This document shows positions 35,407 through 44,034 of a stretch of DNA of 64,000 nucleotides, piece by piece. Source of the stretch: Streptacidiphilus jeojiense (GTDB taxonomy: Bacteria > Actinomycetota > Actinomycetes > Streptomycetales > Streptomycetaceae); the NCBI RefSeq assembly GCF_000719095.1, contig NZ_JOEH01000004.1, positions 124,001-188,000 on the forward strand, in the 5' to 3' direction. The position numbers were made by a program, and so were the translations under genes. The first letter of the stretch is position 1. The number at the start of each line of letters is the position of its first letter. The notes below the pieces were generated by a model that searched no databases, had not been told where the DNA came from, and saw only the letters and a program-made list of their open reading frames with translations.

Positions 35407-37606
35407 CCTCGACGGACTCACGTTCCGCTGCGGACGCCTCCGAGGCCTGCTCCGAGGCCTGCTCCGGTGCCTGCTCCGCCGCCTCCAGGGCCAGCCTCGG
35501 CAGGATCCGGTCCAGCCTGCGCGGCAGCCACCAGTTGGCCGGCCCGATCAGGTGCATCGCCGCCGGGACCAGCACCGTGCGCAGGACGAAGGCGTCCAGG
35601 GCCACCGCCGCCGCCAGGCCCAGGCCGAACTCGGCGACCGGGCGCTGCCCGCTGAGCAGGAACGAGGCGAAGACGCAGATCATGATCGCCGCCGCGGCGC
35701 TGACGACCCGTCCGGCGGCACGCTGACCGGTGTTGACGGCGCGTCGGTTGTCCCCGGTGCGGATCCACTCCTCGTGCATCCGGCTGACCAGGAACACCTG
35801 GTAGTCCATGGAGAGCCCGTAGAGGATGGCGAACATCACCACCGGGATGAACGGCTCGATCGGACCCGCGCCGCCCACCCCGAGCGGTTCGGAGAGATGG
35901 CCCCACTGGAACCCGGCCACCAGGATGCCGAAGGTGGCACCGGCCGCCAGCAGGTTCATCACCGCGGACAGGGCCGGTACGCCCAGGCTGCGGAAGGCCA
36001 CCGTCAGCAGCAGGAAACCGAGTCCGACCACCACCGCGACGAACCAGAGGATCTTCCCGGAGATGACCCGGGTGAAGTCGTCCAGGGTGGCTCCGTAGCC
36101 GCCGAGGTAGATCACCGTTCCGGTGGCGGCCTCGGCCCGGGGCTCCGTCACGGTGCGCAGCCGGTGCAGCAGGTCCGCGGTCGGTGCGGACTGCGGCGCG
36201 GTGCCGGGGACCACCTGGACCACCCCTACGGTTGATCCGGGACGCAGCGGCAGCGCGGTGGCCGAGGCGACGCCCGGGGTGGACCGGGCGGCCGCGGCCA
36301 CGGCGTCGAGGGCGGCCCGGTCGTCGGGGCGGGGAGCGTCGACGACCAGTTGCACCGGGCCGTTGAAGCCCGGCCCGAAGCCCTGCGACAGCAGGTCGTA
36401 GGCCTGGCGGGTGGTGCTGCTGGTCGGGTCGTTGCCCTGGTCGGTGATGCCCATCCGGATCGAGCCCAGCGGGATCGCGAGCGCGGCCATCAGCACCACG
36501 GCGACCAGGGCCAGCGCCCGCGGCCGCCGCTCCACCACCCGGGCCCAGCGGGCCCAGCCGGGGTTGGTCTCCGGGCCGGCGGCGGTGCGGCGTCCGCGCC
36601 GTCCGAGCACCCGGCGTCCGAGAAGGCTGAGCAGCGCGGGCAGCAGGGTGACCGCGGCGAGGACGGTGAACACCACGGTGACGGCGGCCGCGACCGCCAG
36701 CCCGTCCAGGAACGACTGGCCCAGTGAGAACATGCCGAGCAGCGCCACGGTCACCGTCGCCCCGGCGAACAGCACCGCGCGGCCGGAGGTGTTCATCGCG
36801 GTGACCAGCGCCTGCTCCGGTGCCAACCCCGACCGCAGGCCGCTGCGGTGGCGGGTGACGATGAACAGCGCGTAGTCGATGCCGACGCCCAGGCCGATCA
36901 GGGCGCCCAGGGTCGGTCCGAAGTCGCCGATGGCGACGGCATGGCTGAGCAGTGCCACGGTGGCCAGGGCGGCACCCACTGCGGCCACCCCCAGCACGAT
37001 CGGCAGCACCATGGTGAGCAGCGAGCCGAAGGCCAGGAAGAGCACCACGGCCGCGGCGGCCACCCCGACCAGGGCGGCGTTGGAGAGCGGGCTCTGCTGG
37101 GCGTTCTGGACGGCGCCGCCGCCCAGTTCCACCCGCAGCCCGTCCTGCCGTGCGGACTGGGCGGTCCGGATCACCGCCAGCACGTCGGCCTTGGGGATCT
37201 GCGCCGCCGGCCGGTCGAATCCGATCTGCGCGTAGGCGATCCGGGAGTCCCGGCTGATCTGTGCCGCACCCCGGGCGTCGTAGGGGCCGGTGACACCGGT
37301 GACCGAGGGCAGGTGGGCGATCCGGTCCAGTACGGCGTCCATCCGGGCCACCACGGCCGGGTCGCGCACGGTGCCGGTGCCGCCGGTCCGCTGCCAGACC
37401 ACGGTGTCGGTGTCCCCGGCCTGGGCCGGGAAGTTCTGCTGGAGCAGGGCGGTGGCCCGGGCGGACTGGGTGCCGGGGAGGCTGTAGTCGTTGTTGTAGG
37501 CGCTGCCGACCACCTGCGACGCCCCCATCAGGGCGACCAGGGCGGCCAGCCAGATGAGCAGGACGGCGAGGCGGTGCCGGTGGCACCATCGCGCGAGGGT
37601 GGACAT
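35354..37606 (-). CDS. MMPL/RND-family membrane transporter
   Basis: 750-aa inner-membrane protein with 12 predicted spans in two halves. It has an N-terminal span (LAVLLIWLAALVALMGASQV), a large periplasmic-type loop, five spans with GLGVGIDYALFIVTRHR, a second loop, and five spans with YGLSMDYQVFLVSRMHEEW. These two GxDY motifs define the MMPL proton-relay segments. It probably exports lipids or drugs using the proton gradient. ATG 37606 leads directly into the first span; an ATG 12 bp upstream is possible. The C-terminal 17 codons run antisense to OsmC. A hairpin (37658-37701) separates it from the two-component genes upstream. Confidence 0.9.
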   Translation of the reverse strand: MSTLARWCHRHRLAVLLIWLAALVALMGASQVVGSAYNNDYSLPGTQSARATALLQQNFPAQAGDTDTVVWQRTGGTGTVRDPAVVARMDAVLDRIAHLPSVTGVTGPYDARGAAQISRDSRIAYAQIGFDRPAAQIPKADVLAVIRTAQSARQDGLRVELGGGAVQNAQQSPLSNAALVGVAAAAVVLFLAFGSLLTMVLPIVLGVAAVGAALATVALLSHAVAIGDFGPTLGALIGLGVGIDYALFIVTRHRSGLRSGLAPEQALVTAMNTSGRAVLFAGATVTVALLGMFSLGQSFLDGLAVAAAVTVVFTVLAAVTLLPALLSLLGRRVLGRRGRRTAAGPETNPGWARWARVVERRPRALALVAVVLMAALAIPLGSIRMGITDQGNDPTSSTTRQAYDLLSQGFGPGFNGPVQLVVDAPRPDDRAALDAVAAAARSTPGVASATALPLRPGSTVGVVQVVPGTAPQSAPTADLLHRLRTVTEPRAEAATGTVIYLGGYGATLDDFTRVISGKILWFVAVVVGLGFLLLTVAFRSLGVPALSAVMNLLAAGATFGILVAGFQWGHLSEPLGVGGAGPIEPFIPVVMFAILYGLSMDYQVFLVSRMHEEWIRTGDNRRAVNTGQRAAGRVVSAAAAIMICVFASFLLSGQRPVAEFGLGLAAAVALDAFVLRTVLVPAAMHLIGPANWWLPRRLDRILPRLALEAAEQAPEQASEQASEASAAERESVEVTTGGDRTGPVRSGPGS

Positions 37607-37657
37607 GGAAGGTCCCATCCGTGGGGCGGTCAGGGTGATGTGACGGTCAATCAGAGC

Positions 37658-37701
37658 GCGGCCGCCGCCGTCGGGTTGAGCACCACGGGGGCGGCGGCCG
37701 C
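37658..37701. terminator. hairpin between the response regulator and MMPL genes
   Basis: GCGGCCGCCGCC (37658-37669) pairs perfectly with GGCGGCGGCCGC (37690-37701), 20-nt loop, just beyond the stop codon of the response regulator at 37761. Each arm contains a GCGGCCGC site. Confidence 0.7.
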
Positions 37702-37760
37702 TATGTCACGATCACAGGCCGGCGGAGTCGCTGTCGTCCTCCACCGGCGGGCCGCCGCGG

Positions 37761-38447
37761 CTACCGCGGGCGCGGTAGCGCGCCGCCCACCCGGACCAGA
37801 CCGGTCTCGTAGGCGACGACGACCAGTTGCGCCCGGTCCCGGGCGCCGAGCTTGGTCATCGACCGGTTGACATGGGTCTTCACGGTGAGCGGGCTGAGGT
37901 GGAGGGTGTCGGCGATCTCGTCGTTGGTGAGTCCGGTGGCGACCAGGGCGAGCACCTCCCGCTCCCGGTCGGTCAGCGTCTCCAGCCGGACCGGGGAGGT
38001 CTCCACCGCGCGTTCCGGCTGGGCCAGGAAACGGGAGATCAGACCCTTGACCGCGTTGGGCGACAGCAGTGCCTCCCCGGCGGCCACCAGCCGTACCGCG
38101 TCCAGCAGTTCATGGGCGGCGGCGCCCTTGCCGAGGAAGCCGCTGGCTCCGGCGCGGAGCGCCTCCACCACGTAGTCGTCGATCTCGAAGGTGGTGAGGA
38201 TCAGCACCCGCACCCCGGCCAGGTCCTCGTCGGCGCAGATCAGCCGGGTGGCGGTGAGCCCGTCCAGTCCCGGCATCCGGATGTCCATCAGCACCACGTC
38301 GGCGCGGCGGTCCCGGGCGAGCTCCACCGCCTCGTGCCCGTCGGCGGCCTCGCCGACCACCTCCAGGTCGGGGGCGGAGTCGAGCAGCACCCGGAAGGCG
38401 TCCCGGAGCAGCGCCTGGTCGTCGGCGATCAGCACCCGTACGGTCAC
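37761..38447 (-). CDS. NarL/LuxR-family response regulator
   Basis: 228 aa. The receiver domain (1-120) has phosphoacceptor Asp55 in VVLMDIRMPG, acidic DD near residue 9 and Lys in FLGKG. A LuxR HTH at about 160-220 reads LTDREREVLALVATGLTNDE, IADTLHLSPLTVKTHVNRSM. Start GTG 38447 overlaps the TGA of the kinase gene by four bases (GTGA), so kinase and regulator are co-translated. Its targets are not evident; the downstream MMPL gene lies beyond a terminator. Confidence 0.93.
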   Translation of the reverse strand: MTVRVLIADDQALLRDAFRVLLDSAPDLEVVGEAADGHEAVELARDRRADVVLMDIRMPGLDGLTATRLICADEDLAGVRVLILTTFEIDDYVVEALRAGASGFLGKGAAAHELLDAVRLVAAGEALLSPNAVKGLISRFLAQPERAVETSPVRLETLTDREREVLALVATGLTNDEIADTLHLSPLTVKTHVNRSMTKLGARDRAQLVVVAYETGLVRVGGALPRPR

Positions 38448-39655
38448 AATGCGAACTCCCCCTGTCGTATCGGTAGTTCGAGGTGCACCTGGAAGCCGCC
38501 GTCGTGGTGCGGACCGGCCACGATGGTGCCGCCGAGCGCAGCGGCGCGCTCCCGCATGCCGACCAGGCCGTGGCCGGTGGTGTTGGGATCGGTGGCGCCG
38601 TGGCCGATCGTGCTCTGGCCGGTGGTCCCGGGATCGGTGCTGCCGGGATCGGTGGCCTCCGGCGGCGGTGTGCCCCGGCCGTTGTCCCGGACGGTGACCC
38701 GGAGCCGTTCCGGGTCGTAGCCGATGCGGACCTCGACGGCGGACGGCCCGGCGTGCTTCCTGGCGTTGGTCAGCGCCTCCTGGACCACCCGGTAGGCGGT
38801 CAGGTCCACCGCGGCCGGCAGTTGCCGCACCGCCCCCTCGGTGACGGTGACCACCCGCAGCCCGGCGCTCTCGCAGTCGTCGGTGAGTTCGTCGAGCGAC
38901 CCCAGGCCGGGCAGCGGATCGGTGGGGACGGCGTCCTCGGGGCGGCGCAGCAGTCCGACGGTGACCCGGAGTTCGTCCAGTGCGGCCCGGCTGGCCCGCT
39001 GGATGTGGCCGAGGGCGGACTTCGCCTGCTCCGGCTGGGCGTCGATGATGTGGGCGGCGACCCCGGCCTGCACGCTGACCAGCGCGATGTGATGGCCCAG
39101 CACATCGTGCAGCTCGCGGGCGATCCGCAGCCGCTCCTCGGCGACCCGGCGCAGCGCCTCCTCCTCGCGGGTGCGCTCGGCGCGTGCCGCACGCTCCTCC
39201 ACCTCGGCCAGGTAGGCCTGCTTGTTGCGCACCGCGTCGCCGCTGGCCACCGCGAGGGCGAGCCAGGGGACCGGGAGGAAGTCGGTGGAGCTGAACGGGT
39301 CGTCGGCCTGCGCCGCCATCACCGTCCCCACGATCAGCAGGGTGGCCGCCACCGCCGCGTACACCGCGAACTTCCGCCCCACCAGTCGGGCCACCGAGAA
39401 CAGCGCCACCGCCACCGCGATCAGCACCGGGCCGTAGGGGTTGCCGGCGCCCAGGTACACCCCCACGCCGACGCAGACCGCGGCCAGTACCGCGGCCGGA
39501 CGGTCGCAGCGCCAGGCCAGCGCGGCGCACACCAGCACCGAGGGTGCCAGGAACAGGGGCGCGCCGAGGCGCCCCGAGGAAGCGCCCTGGGCCAGGACCA
39601 GGGCGAGGATCGCCGCTCCCGGGCCCGCCCGGCGCAGTGAGCGACGGATCTCCAC
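38444..39655 (-). CDS. sensor histidine kinase, HisKA_3 (NarL partner)
   Basis: 403-aa membrane kinase. Four to five short N-terminal spans (about 12-115) with little outside sequence, then a dimerisation/phosphorylation domain with His183 in IARELHDVLGHHIALV, and an HATPase_c domain (VVQEALTNARKHAGPSAVEV, VRDNGRG). An unusual threonine/glycine/aspartate repeat (TDPGSTDPGTTGQST...TGHG) is inserted in the ATP lid before GLVGMRERAAALGG. The start GTG 39655 lies 166 bp from the divergent NAD(P)-binding gene. Signal unknown; the lack of an extracytoplasmic domain suggests membrane-stress sensing. Confidence 0.92.
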   Translation of the reverse strand: MEIRRSLRRAGPGAAILALVLAQGASSGRLGAPLFLAPSVLVCAALAWRCDRPAAVLAAVCVGVGVYLGAGNPYGPVLIAVAVALFSVARLVGRKFAVYAAVAATLLIVGTVMAAQADDPFSSTDFLPVPWLALAVASGDAVRNKQAYLAEVEERAARAERTREEEALRRVAEERLRIARELHDVLGHHIALVSVQAGVAAHIIDAQPEQAKSALGHIQRASRAALDELRVTVGLLRRPEDAVPTDPLPGLGSLDELTDDCESAGLRVVTVTEGAVRQLPAAVDLTAYRVVQEALTNARKHAGPSAVEVRIGYDPERLRVTVRDNGRGTPPPEATDPGSTDPGTTGQSTIGHGATDPNTTGHGLVGMRERAAALGGTIVAGPHHDGGFQVHLELPIRQGEFAL

Positions 39656-39821
39656 GACTTCACCGTAGGCGGCAGCAGGCGGCGGTCACATCATCCGACG
39701 GCAGGAGCGCCCGGATACCACGGTTGCGGTAGGCGGGACTCCCGTCCGCCGTTGCGGTCACATCCGGTGGTCCGCGGGCGACAGGGCGGTGAGGGAGTTC
39801 AGTCCTGAGAAGGGAACGCAG

Positions 39822-40562
39822 ATGAAGATCGTCGTCTTCGGCGCCAACGGTCCGACCGGCCGGCAGGTGGTGCAGCAGGCACTCGACGAGGGGCATGCGG
39901 TGACCGCCGTCACCCGACGGCCCGAGTCCTTTCCGCCCGGCGGCCCGCTGCTGCGGGTGGTCGGCGCGGACGTGTACGACCCGGTCGCGGTCAAGGAGGC
40001 GGTGGCGGGGCAGGACGCGGTGGTCTCGACGCTCGGGGTGCCGTTCGGGCGCAACCCGGTCACGGTGTACTCGGTCGGGCTCACCCACATCACCCGGGCC
40101 ATGGCCGGGCACGGCGTGGCCCGGCTGGCCTGCGTCACCTCGACCTCGGTCTCGGGGGAGGAGTCCCCCGGCGAGGGGCTGTTCTTCCGCAAGGTGCTGG
40201 AGCCGTTCATCGTCGGCTACGTGGGGCGCACCGTCTACGAGGACATGCGCCGCGGCGAGGAGGTCGTCAGCCGCAGCGACTGCGACTGGACCGTGGTCCG
40301 CCCGGCCGGGCTCTTCGACGCCCCGGCCGTCAGCCGCTACCGGATGGCCGCCGGGCCGCGGCTGCCCGGCCGGTTCACCTCGCGCAGCGACCTGGCCAAC
40401 GCGCTGCTGCGCCAGGTCGTCGACGGCCTGGACCCGCGCGCGGTGGTCGAGGTGCGCACCGAGCAGGGGACGCCGAGCTTCCTCGACATCATCCGCAACG
40501 AGGCGATGGGCGGGAAGAAGAAGGAGAAGCAGGGGGCGACGGTGGCGGAGGGGACGGCCTAG
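39822..40562 (+). CDS. NAD(P)-binding oxidoreductase, NmrA/SDR-like
   Basis: 246-aa Rossmann protein: MKIVVFGANGPTGRQVVQQA (GxxGxxG nucleotide motif), AVAGQDAVVSTLGVP, CVTSTSVSG, WTVVRPAGLFD. It is the atypical SDR group that includes flavin reductase/NmrA-like proteins and usually lacks the YxxxK pair. It ends in a lysine-rich tail. ATG 39822 has AAGGGA upstream. It converges with the SpoIIE gene, only six bases apart, with no terminator visible between them. Confidence 0.88.
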   Translation: MKIVVFGANGPTGRQVVQQALDEGHAVTAVTRRPESFPPGGPLLRVVGADVYDPVAVKEAVAGQDAVVSTLGVPFGRNPVTVYSVGLTHITRAMAGHGVARLACVTSTSVSGEESPGEGLFFRKVLEPFIVGYVGRTVYEDMRRGEEVVSRSDCDWTVVRPAGLFDAPAVSRYRMAAGPRLPGRFTSRSDLANALLRQVVDGLDPRAVVEVRTEQGTPSFLDIIRNEAMGGKKKEKQGATVAEGTA

Positions 40563-40568
40563 GCGCCC

Positions 40569-42257
40569 TCAGCGCGGTGTGAACCGGGCCGCGAGCACGG
40601 CGACGTCGTCCTCGGCGTCGGTGCCGTAGCCCATCAGCCGCTCCAGGAGGTCGTCCAGCAGCTGGTCCAGTTCTGGGTCGTCCGGGAGTTGAAGCTCCGT
40701 CAGCCGTTGCAGCGAGCGGTCGATGTCCTCGCCGCGCCGCTCCACCAGGCCGTCGGTGTACATCAGCAGGGTGTCCCCGCCGACGCACGGCCGGGTGAAC
40801 GAGGCGTAGCCGCCCTGCCCGGTGCCCAGCGGCGGACCGGGCGGCACGTCCACCAGCCGCACCCGGTTGCCCCGGTCCACCACCGCGGGCGGCAGGTGGC
40901 CGGCGCTGGCGTAGGTGCAGGTGCCGTGCCGGGAGTCGACCAGGGCCAGCAGGCAGGTCGCCGGACGCTCCCCGGCCACCCGGGCCATCAGCGCGTCCAT
41001 GCGCCGCAGGATCTCGTGCGGCGGCAGCCCCTCGTCGGCGACCACCCGCAGCATCGCGCTGTAGTGGCTCATGTCCACGGCCGCCGCGACGCCGTGGCCC
41101 ATGACGTCGCCGATCACCAGCAGGGTCCGCTCCTGGGACAGCCGGACGCTGTCGAACCAGTCCCCGCCCACCAGCGCGCTGGTGCCCGAGGGCAGGTAGC
41201 GGGTGGCGATCTCCAGGTCCGGGTGCGGATGGCTGGGACCGGACAGCAGGGCGCGCTGCAGCTGCAGCGCGATGTGGTGCTCGCGGGTGTAGCGGCGGGC
41301 GTTGTCCAGACTGATCGCGGCGCGCCCGGCCAGGTCCTGGGCGGTGACGACGTCCTGGTCGGTGAAGGCGGGGGAGCCGCCCGAGCGGACCATGGTGAGG
41401 GTGCCCACCGGCGCCCCCCGCGCGGAGAGCGGGATCACCATCGCCGAGTGGATGCCCGCCTCCCGGTAGCGGGTGACCCGCTGCGGGTCGGGTGCGGAGC
41501 GGCTCAGCGCCTCGTCGTTCGGCAGGTTCTCCACGATCGGCCGGCCGCTGGCCAGGCAGCGGGGGATGGCCGATCCGGGCTGGTAGTCCACGTACTGGCC
41601 CGGGGCCTCGAAGGCCCGCGACCGCTCGCGCAGCCGCGGCAGCACCGCCATCGCCGCGCGGCGCAGCCGCAGCACCCCCGGGGGCGGCGGCCGCAGCTCG
41701 GTGGTGCCGTCCACCGGGATCACCTCCACCGTGGCGATGTCGGCGACATCCGGCACCAGGAAGGAGGCCAGCTCCTCGCAGGTGGTGTCCATGTCCAGGG
41801 TGGTGCCGATCACGGTGGCGGCCCGGTCCAGCATCGACAGCCTGGCCCGGGCCTCCTCCAGGTCGCGCTGCTGCTCCCGGGCGTCGGTGACCTCCAGCAC
41901 GATGCCGATGACGCCCAGCACCTGGCCGTCGTCCTCGATGCGGTGGTACGCGCCGTGCCAGTAGCGCCGCTCCCGGTCGGATCCGGCCCTGGTGTGGCCG
42001 CTGGAGGTGACCTCCCTGGGGATGCCGTCGTCCAGCACCTGGCGCAGTACGTCCTCCCTGGCGTCGATGCCCGGCACCACCTCGCCGATGGTGCGGCCGA
42101 GGTGCTGCTCCGAGGGCACCCCGTTCATCAGGGCCAGGGTGGGGTTGACGTAGGAGTAGCGCAGCTCGCGGTCCAGCACCGCGACGCCGGCCGTGGTGCC
42201 GTCCAGCATCTGCCGCAGGATCTCCTGGGCCAGCGGCGAGGAGGCGTCGCTCAGCAC
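40569..42257 (-). CDS. PAS-GAF-SpoIIE type PP2C serine phosphatase
   Basis: 562-aa cytosolic signalling phosphatase. PAS domain about 5-130 (VAVLDRELRYSYVNPTLALM, IEDDGQVLGVIGIVLEVTDA), GAF about 145-320 (MVIPLSARGAPVGTLTMVRS, AISLDNARRYTREH), then the SpoIIE/PP2C catalytic domain (VGGDWFDSVRLSQERTLLVI, GDVMGHGVAAAVDM, GHLPPAVV, MYTDGLVE). Metal-binding Asp residues are retained in GGDW and GDVMGHG. Unlike many Streptomyces relatives it lacks a C-terminal HATPase anti-sigma domain. It presumably dephosphorylates an anti-anti-sigma factor encoded elsewhere. ATG 42257. Confidence 0.92.
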   Translation of the reverse strand: MLSDASSPLAQEILRQMLDGTTAGVAVLDRELRYSYVNPTLALMNGVPSEQHLGRTIGEVVPGIDAREDVLRQVLDDGIPREVTSSGHTRAGSDRERRYWHGAYHRIEDDGQVLGVIGIVLEVTDAREQQRDLEEARARLSMLDRAATVIGTTLDMDTTCEELASFLVPDVADIATVEVIPVDGTTELRPPPPGVLRLRRAAMAVLPRLRERSRAFEAPGQYVDYQPGSAIPRCLASGRPIVENLPNDEALSRSAPDPQRVTRYREAGIHSAMVIPLSARGAPVGTLTMVRSGGSPAFTDQDVVTAQDLAGRAAISLDNARRYTREHHIALQLQRALLSGPSHPHPDLEIATRYLPSGTSALVGGDWFDSVRLSQERTLLVIGDVMGHGVAAAVDMSHYSAMLRVVADEGLPPHEILRRMDALMARVAGERPATCLLALVDSRHGTCTYASAGHLPPAVVDRGNRVRLVDVPPGPPLGTGQGGYASFTRPCVGGDTLLMYTDGLVERRGEDIDRSLQRLTELQLPDDPELDQLLDDLLERLMGYGTDAEDDVAVLAARFTPR

Positions 42258-42609
42258 GGCGGACGGTGCACGACGACGGCCGGCCGCGTTCCGGGAGCGG
42301 ACCTGCCGCGATCGGACTGCAACCGGGTACAGCTCTCTCGGCCGAGCACTGCGGATCCCTCCTCGCCATCGGATGCCGCCTCACGGTAACCGAACCACCC
42401 GCGACCAGCGCTTCTGGCTCGCGGAAAAGCCCGGGAAGCCCGGCAGCCGGGTCTGCTACGGTCGGCGGGCCGGCCGCGGGACTACGGTGCGACTTCCGGA
42501 ACGTGCCTATGAAGCAATGATTCGCAGTTCGTGCCCCCATTCCCCGGCCGGCACCCGGGGTGACCGGATCGGCCGGGGCGATCGGGGCGGGGACGGCGAC
42601 GGGGGCCTG
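42258..42609. other. 352-bp divergent intergenic region
   Basis: It must hold promoters for the SpoIIE gene (minus) and the TROVE-like gene (plus). I see no strong boxes and no gene. Because TROVE (Ro60-type) proteins bind Y RNAs, I looked for a Y RNA-like or tRNA-like fold here. No T-loop (GGTTCGA) or long stem was found by eye. Confidence 0.4.
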
Positions 42610-44034
42610 ATGGATACTCAGCACGATCTGGTCGCGGCCGAGGATGTCCTGCTGTTCGTCAACGCCGCGATCACGGCGACCGGCCAGCGCGAGTTCCACA
42701 CCGGCGCCGAGGAGCAGCGGCTCTCCCTCGACTTCCTGCACGCCTACATGCTGGGCAACTACCGTGAGCTCTACGCGGCCGCCCTCGCCCTGGACATCAA
42801 CGACCACAACGCGGCCCTGATCATCCATCGGCTGCTGGCGACCGGGCGCGAGGCCACCGCCGAGCAGCGCCGCGTCGAGGGCCGTCTGATCGCCCGTCGG
42901 CTCGTGCTGCTGCCGCCGCAGCGGGTGTACCGGCTGTTCCGGGCGCTGCGGCAGGCCAAGGTCAACAACCGCAGGACCCGGGCCGTCGTCCGGGACTGGA
43001 TCGCCGCCCGGCCCGACCCGGCGTTCGACGCCGTCAAGTACCGCGGCGGTCTCAAGGAGGCCCTGCGGCACGCCCATCTGGCGCCTGCCTCTGAGGAGTT
43101 GGGCACGTTCTTCTTCGCCGCCCGCACCCCGGCCCGGTTCGCCACGCCGATCCTGGACACCTGGCGCCGGGCCCACTACGAGCAGGCCGCCCTGTACGAG
43201 CTGCCGTACACCGTGGCCGAGGGCTTCGCCGCCCGGCGCGGCATCGCCAGGGGCGACTTCCTGGAGCGCATCGCGCCCCGGATGACCCGGCTGGAGCAGC
43301 TGCGGCTGCAGGAGTCCGGCCGCAGCCACCGGGCCGGGGCGGTCCGGGCCGACCTGTCCCGGATGCCGCTCACCCGGCTGGCCACGTACGTGCTGGCGCT
43401 GGCGCCGGCCGACCGGGTGGCCCGCCGCGCCGAGCTGACCGCCGCCCTGCGCAGCGCCGCCCGGCGTGCGGCCGGACCGCAGCAGGGGAGCTGGGGCCGG
43501 GTCGCCGCCGTCCTGGACGACAGCTACTCCGCCTCCGGGTCGGGGCAGAAGCGCCGCCGCCCGCTGGCGGTGGCGCTGGCCTGCCACTACCTGCTGCAGG
43601 CGCTCGCCGCCGACTACACCCCGCTGTGGACCTCCGGGAGCGACGACCCGCTGCTCAGCCGCCCGTTCGGCGCCACACCGCTGGGGCGGCGGATCGTCGA
43701 CGCCCTGGACACCCGGCCCGACCGGATCCTGATCGTCTCCGACGGCTGGGACAACGCGCCGCCCGGGCTGGCCGCCGAGGTGCTGCGGATCTGGCGCACC
43801 CGGCTGGACCCGGACCGGAGCACCAGCATCGTGCACCTCAACCCGGTCTACGACGCCGAGGGCTTCGACGTGCGCCGACTGGCCCCGACCGTGCCGACCG
43901 CCGGCATCCGCGACGCGGAGGACCTCCCGGCCCTGGTCGAACTGGCCGCGTTCGCCGAAGGGCGCACCGGGCTGGCCGAGTTGACGCAGCATCTGGCAGC
44001 CAGGACGGCCACGTTCACGGAGGTGACGACATGA
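42610..44034 (+). CDS. predicted TROVE/vWA (Ro60-like) RNA-binding protein
   Basis: 474 aa, cytosolic. The first 300 residues are HEAT-like helices resembling the TROVE module of Ro60/Rsr: FLHAYMLGNYRELYAAALAL, then RTRAVVRDWIAARPDPAFDAVKYRGGLKEALRHAHL, which matches the conserved 'W-x-Y-x-KYR...LRLAHP' region. The last 170 residues form a von Willebrand A fold with a MIDAS-type DDSYSAS and a second metal loop LIVSDGWDNAPP. Ro60-type proteins act in RNA quality control. The assignment is by motif resemblance. ATG 42610; its stop overlaps the next gene (ATGA), so the two are coupled. Confidence 0.65.
   Translation: MDTQHDLVAAEDVLLFVNAAITATGQREFHTGAEEQRLSLDFLHAYMLGNYRELYAAALALDINDHNAALIIHRLLATGREATAEQRRVEGRLIARRLVLLPPQRVYRLFRALRQAKVNNRRTRAVVRDWIAARPDPAFDAVKYRGGLKEALRHAHLAPASEELGTFFFAARTPARFATPILDTWRRAHYEQAALYELPYTVAEGFAARRGIARGDFLERIAPRMTRLEQLRLQESGRSHRAGAVRADLSRMPLTRLATYVLALAPADRVARRAELTAALRSAARRAAGPQQGSWGRVAAVLDDSYSASGSGQKRRRPLAVALACHYLLQALAADYTPLWTSGSDDPLLSRPFGATPLGRRIVDALDTRPDRILIVSDGWDNAPPGLAAEVLRIWRTRLDPDRSTSIVHLNPVYDAEGFDVRRLAPTVPTAGIRDAEDLPALVELAAFAEGRTGLAELTQHLAARTATFTEVTT

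Noticed and set aside
42258..42609. Y RNA gene next to the TROVE-like gene
   Set aside because: No T-loop-like or Y-type stem was recognisable by eye; a covariance search would be decisive.
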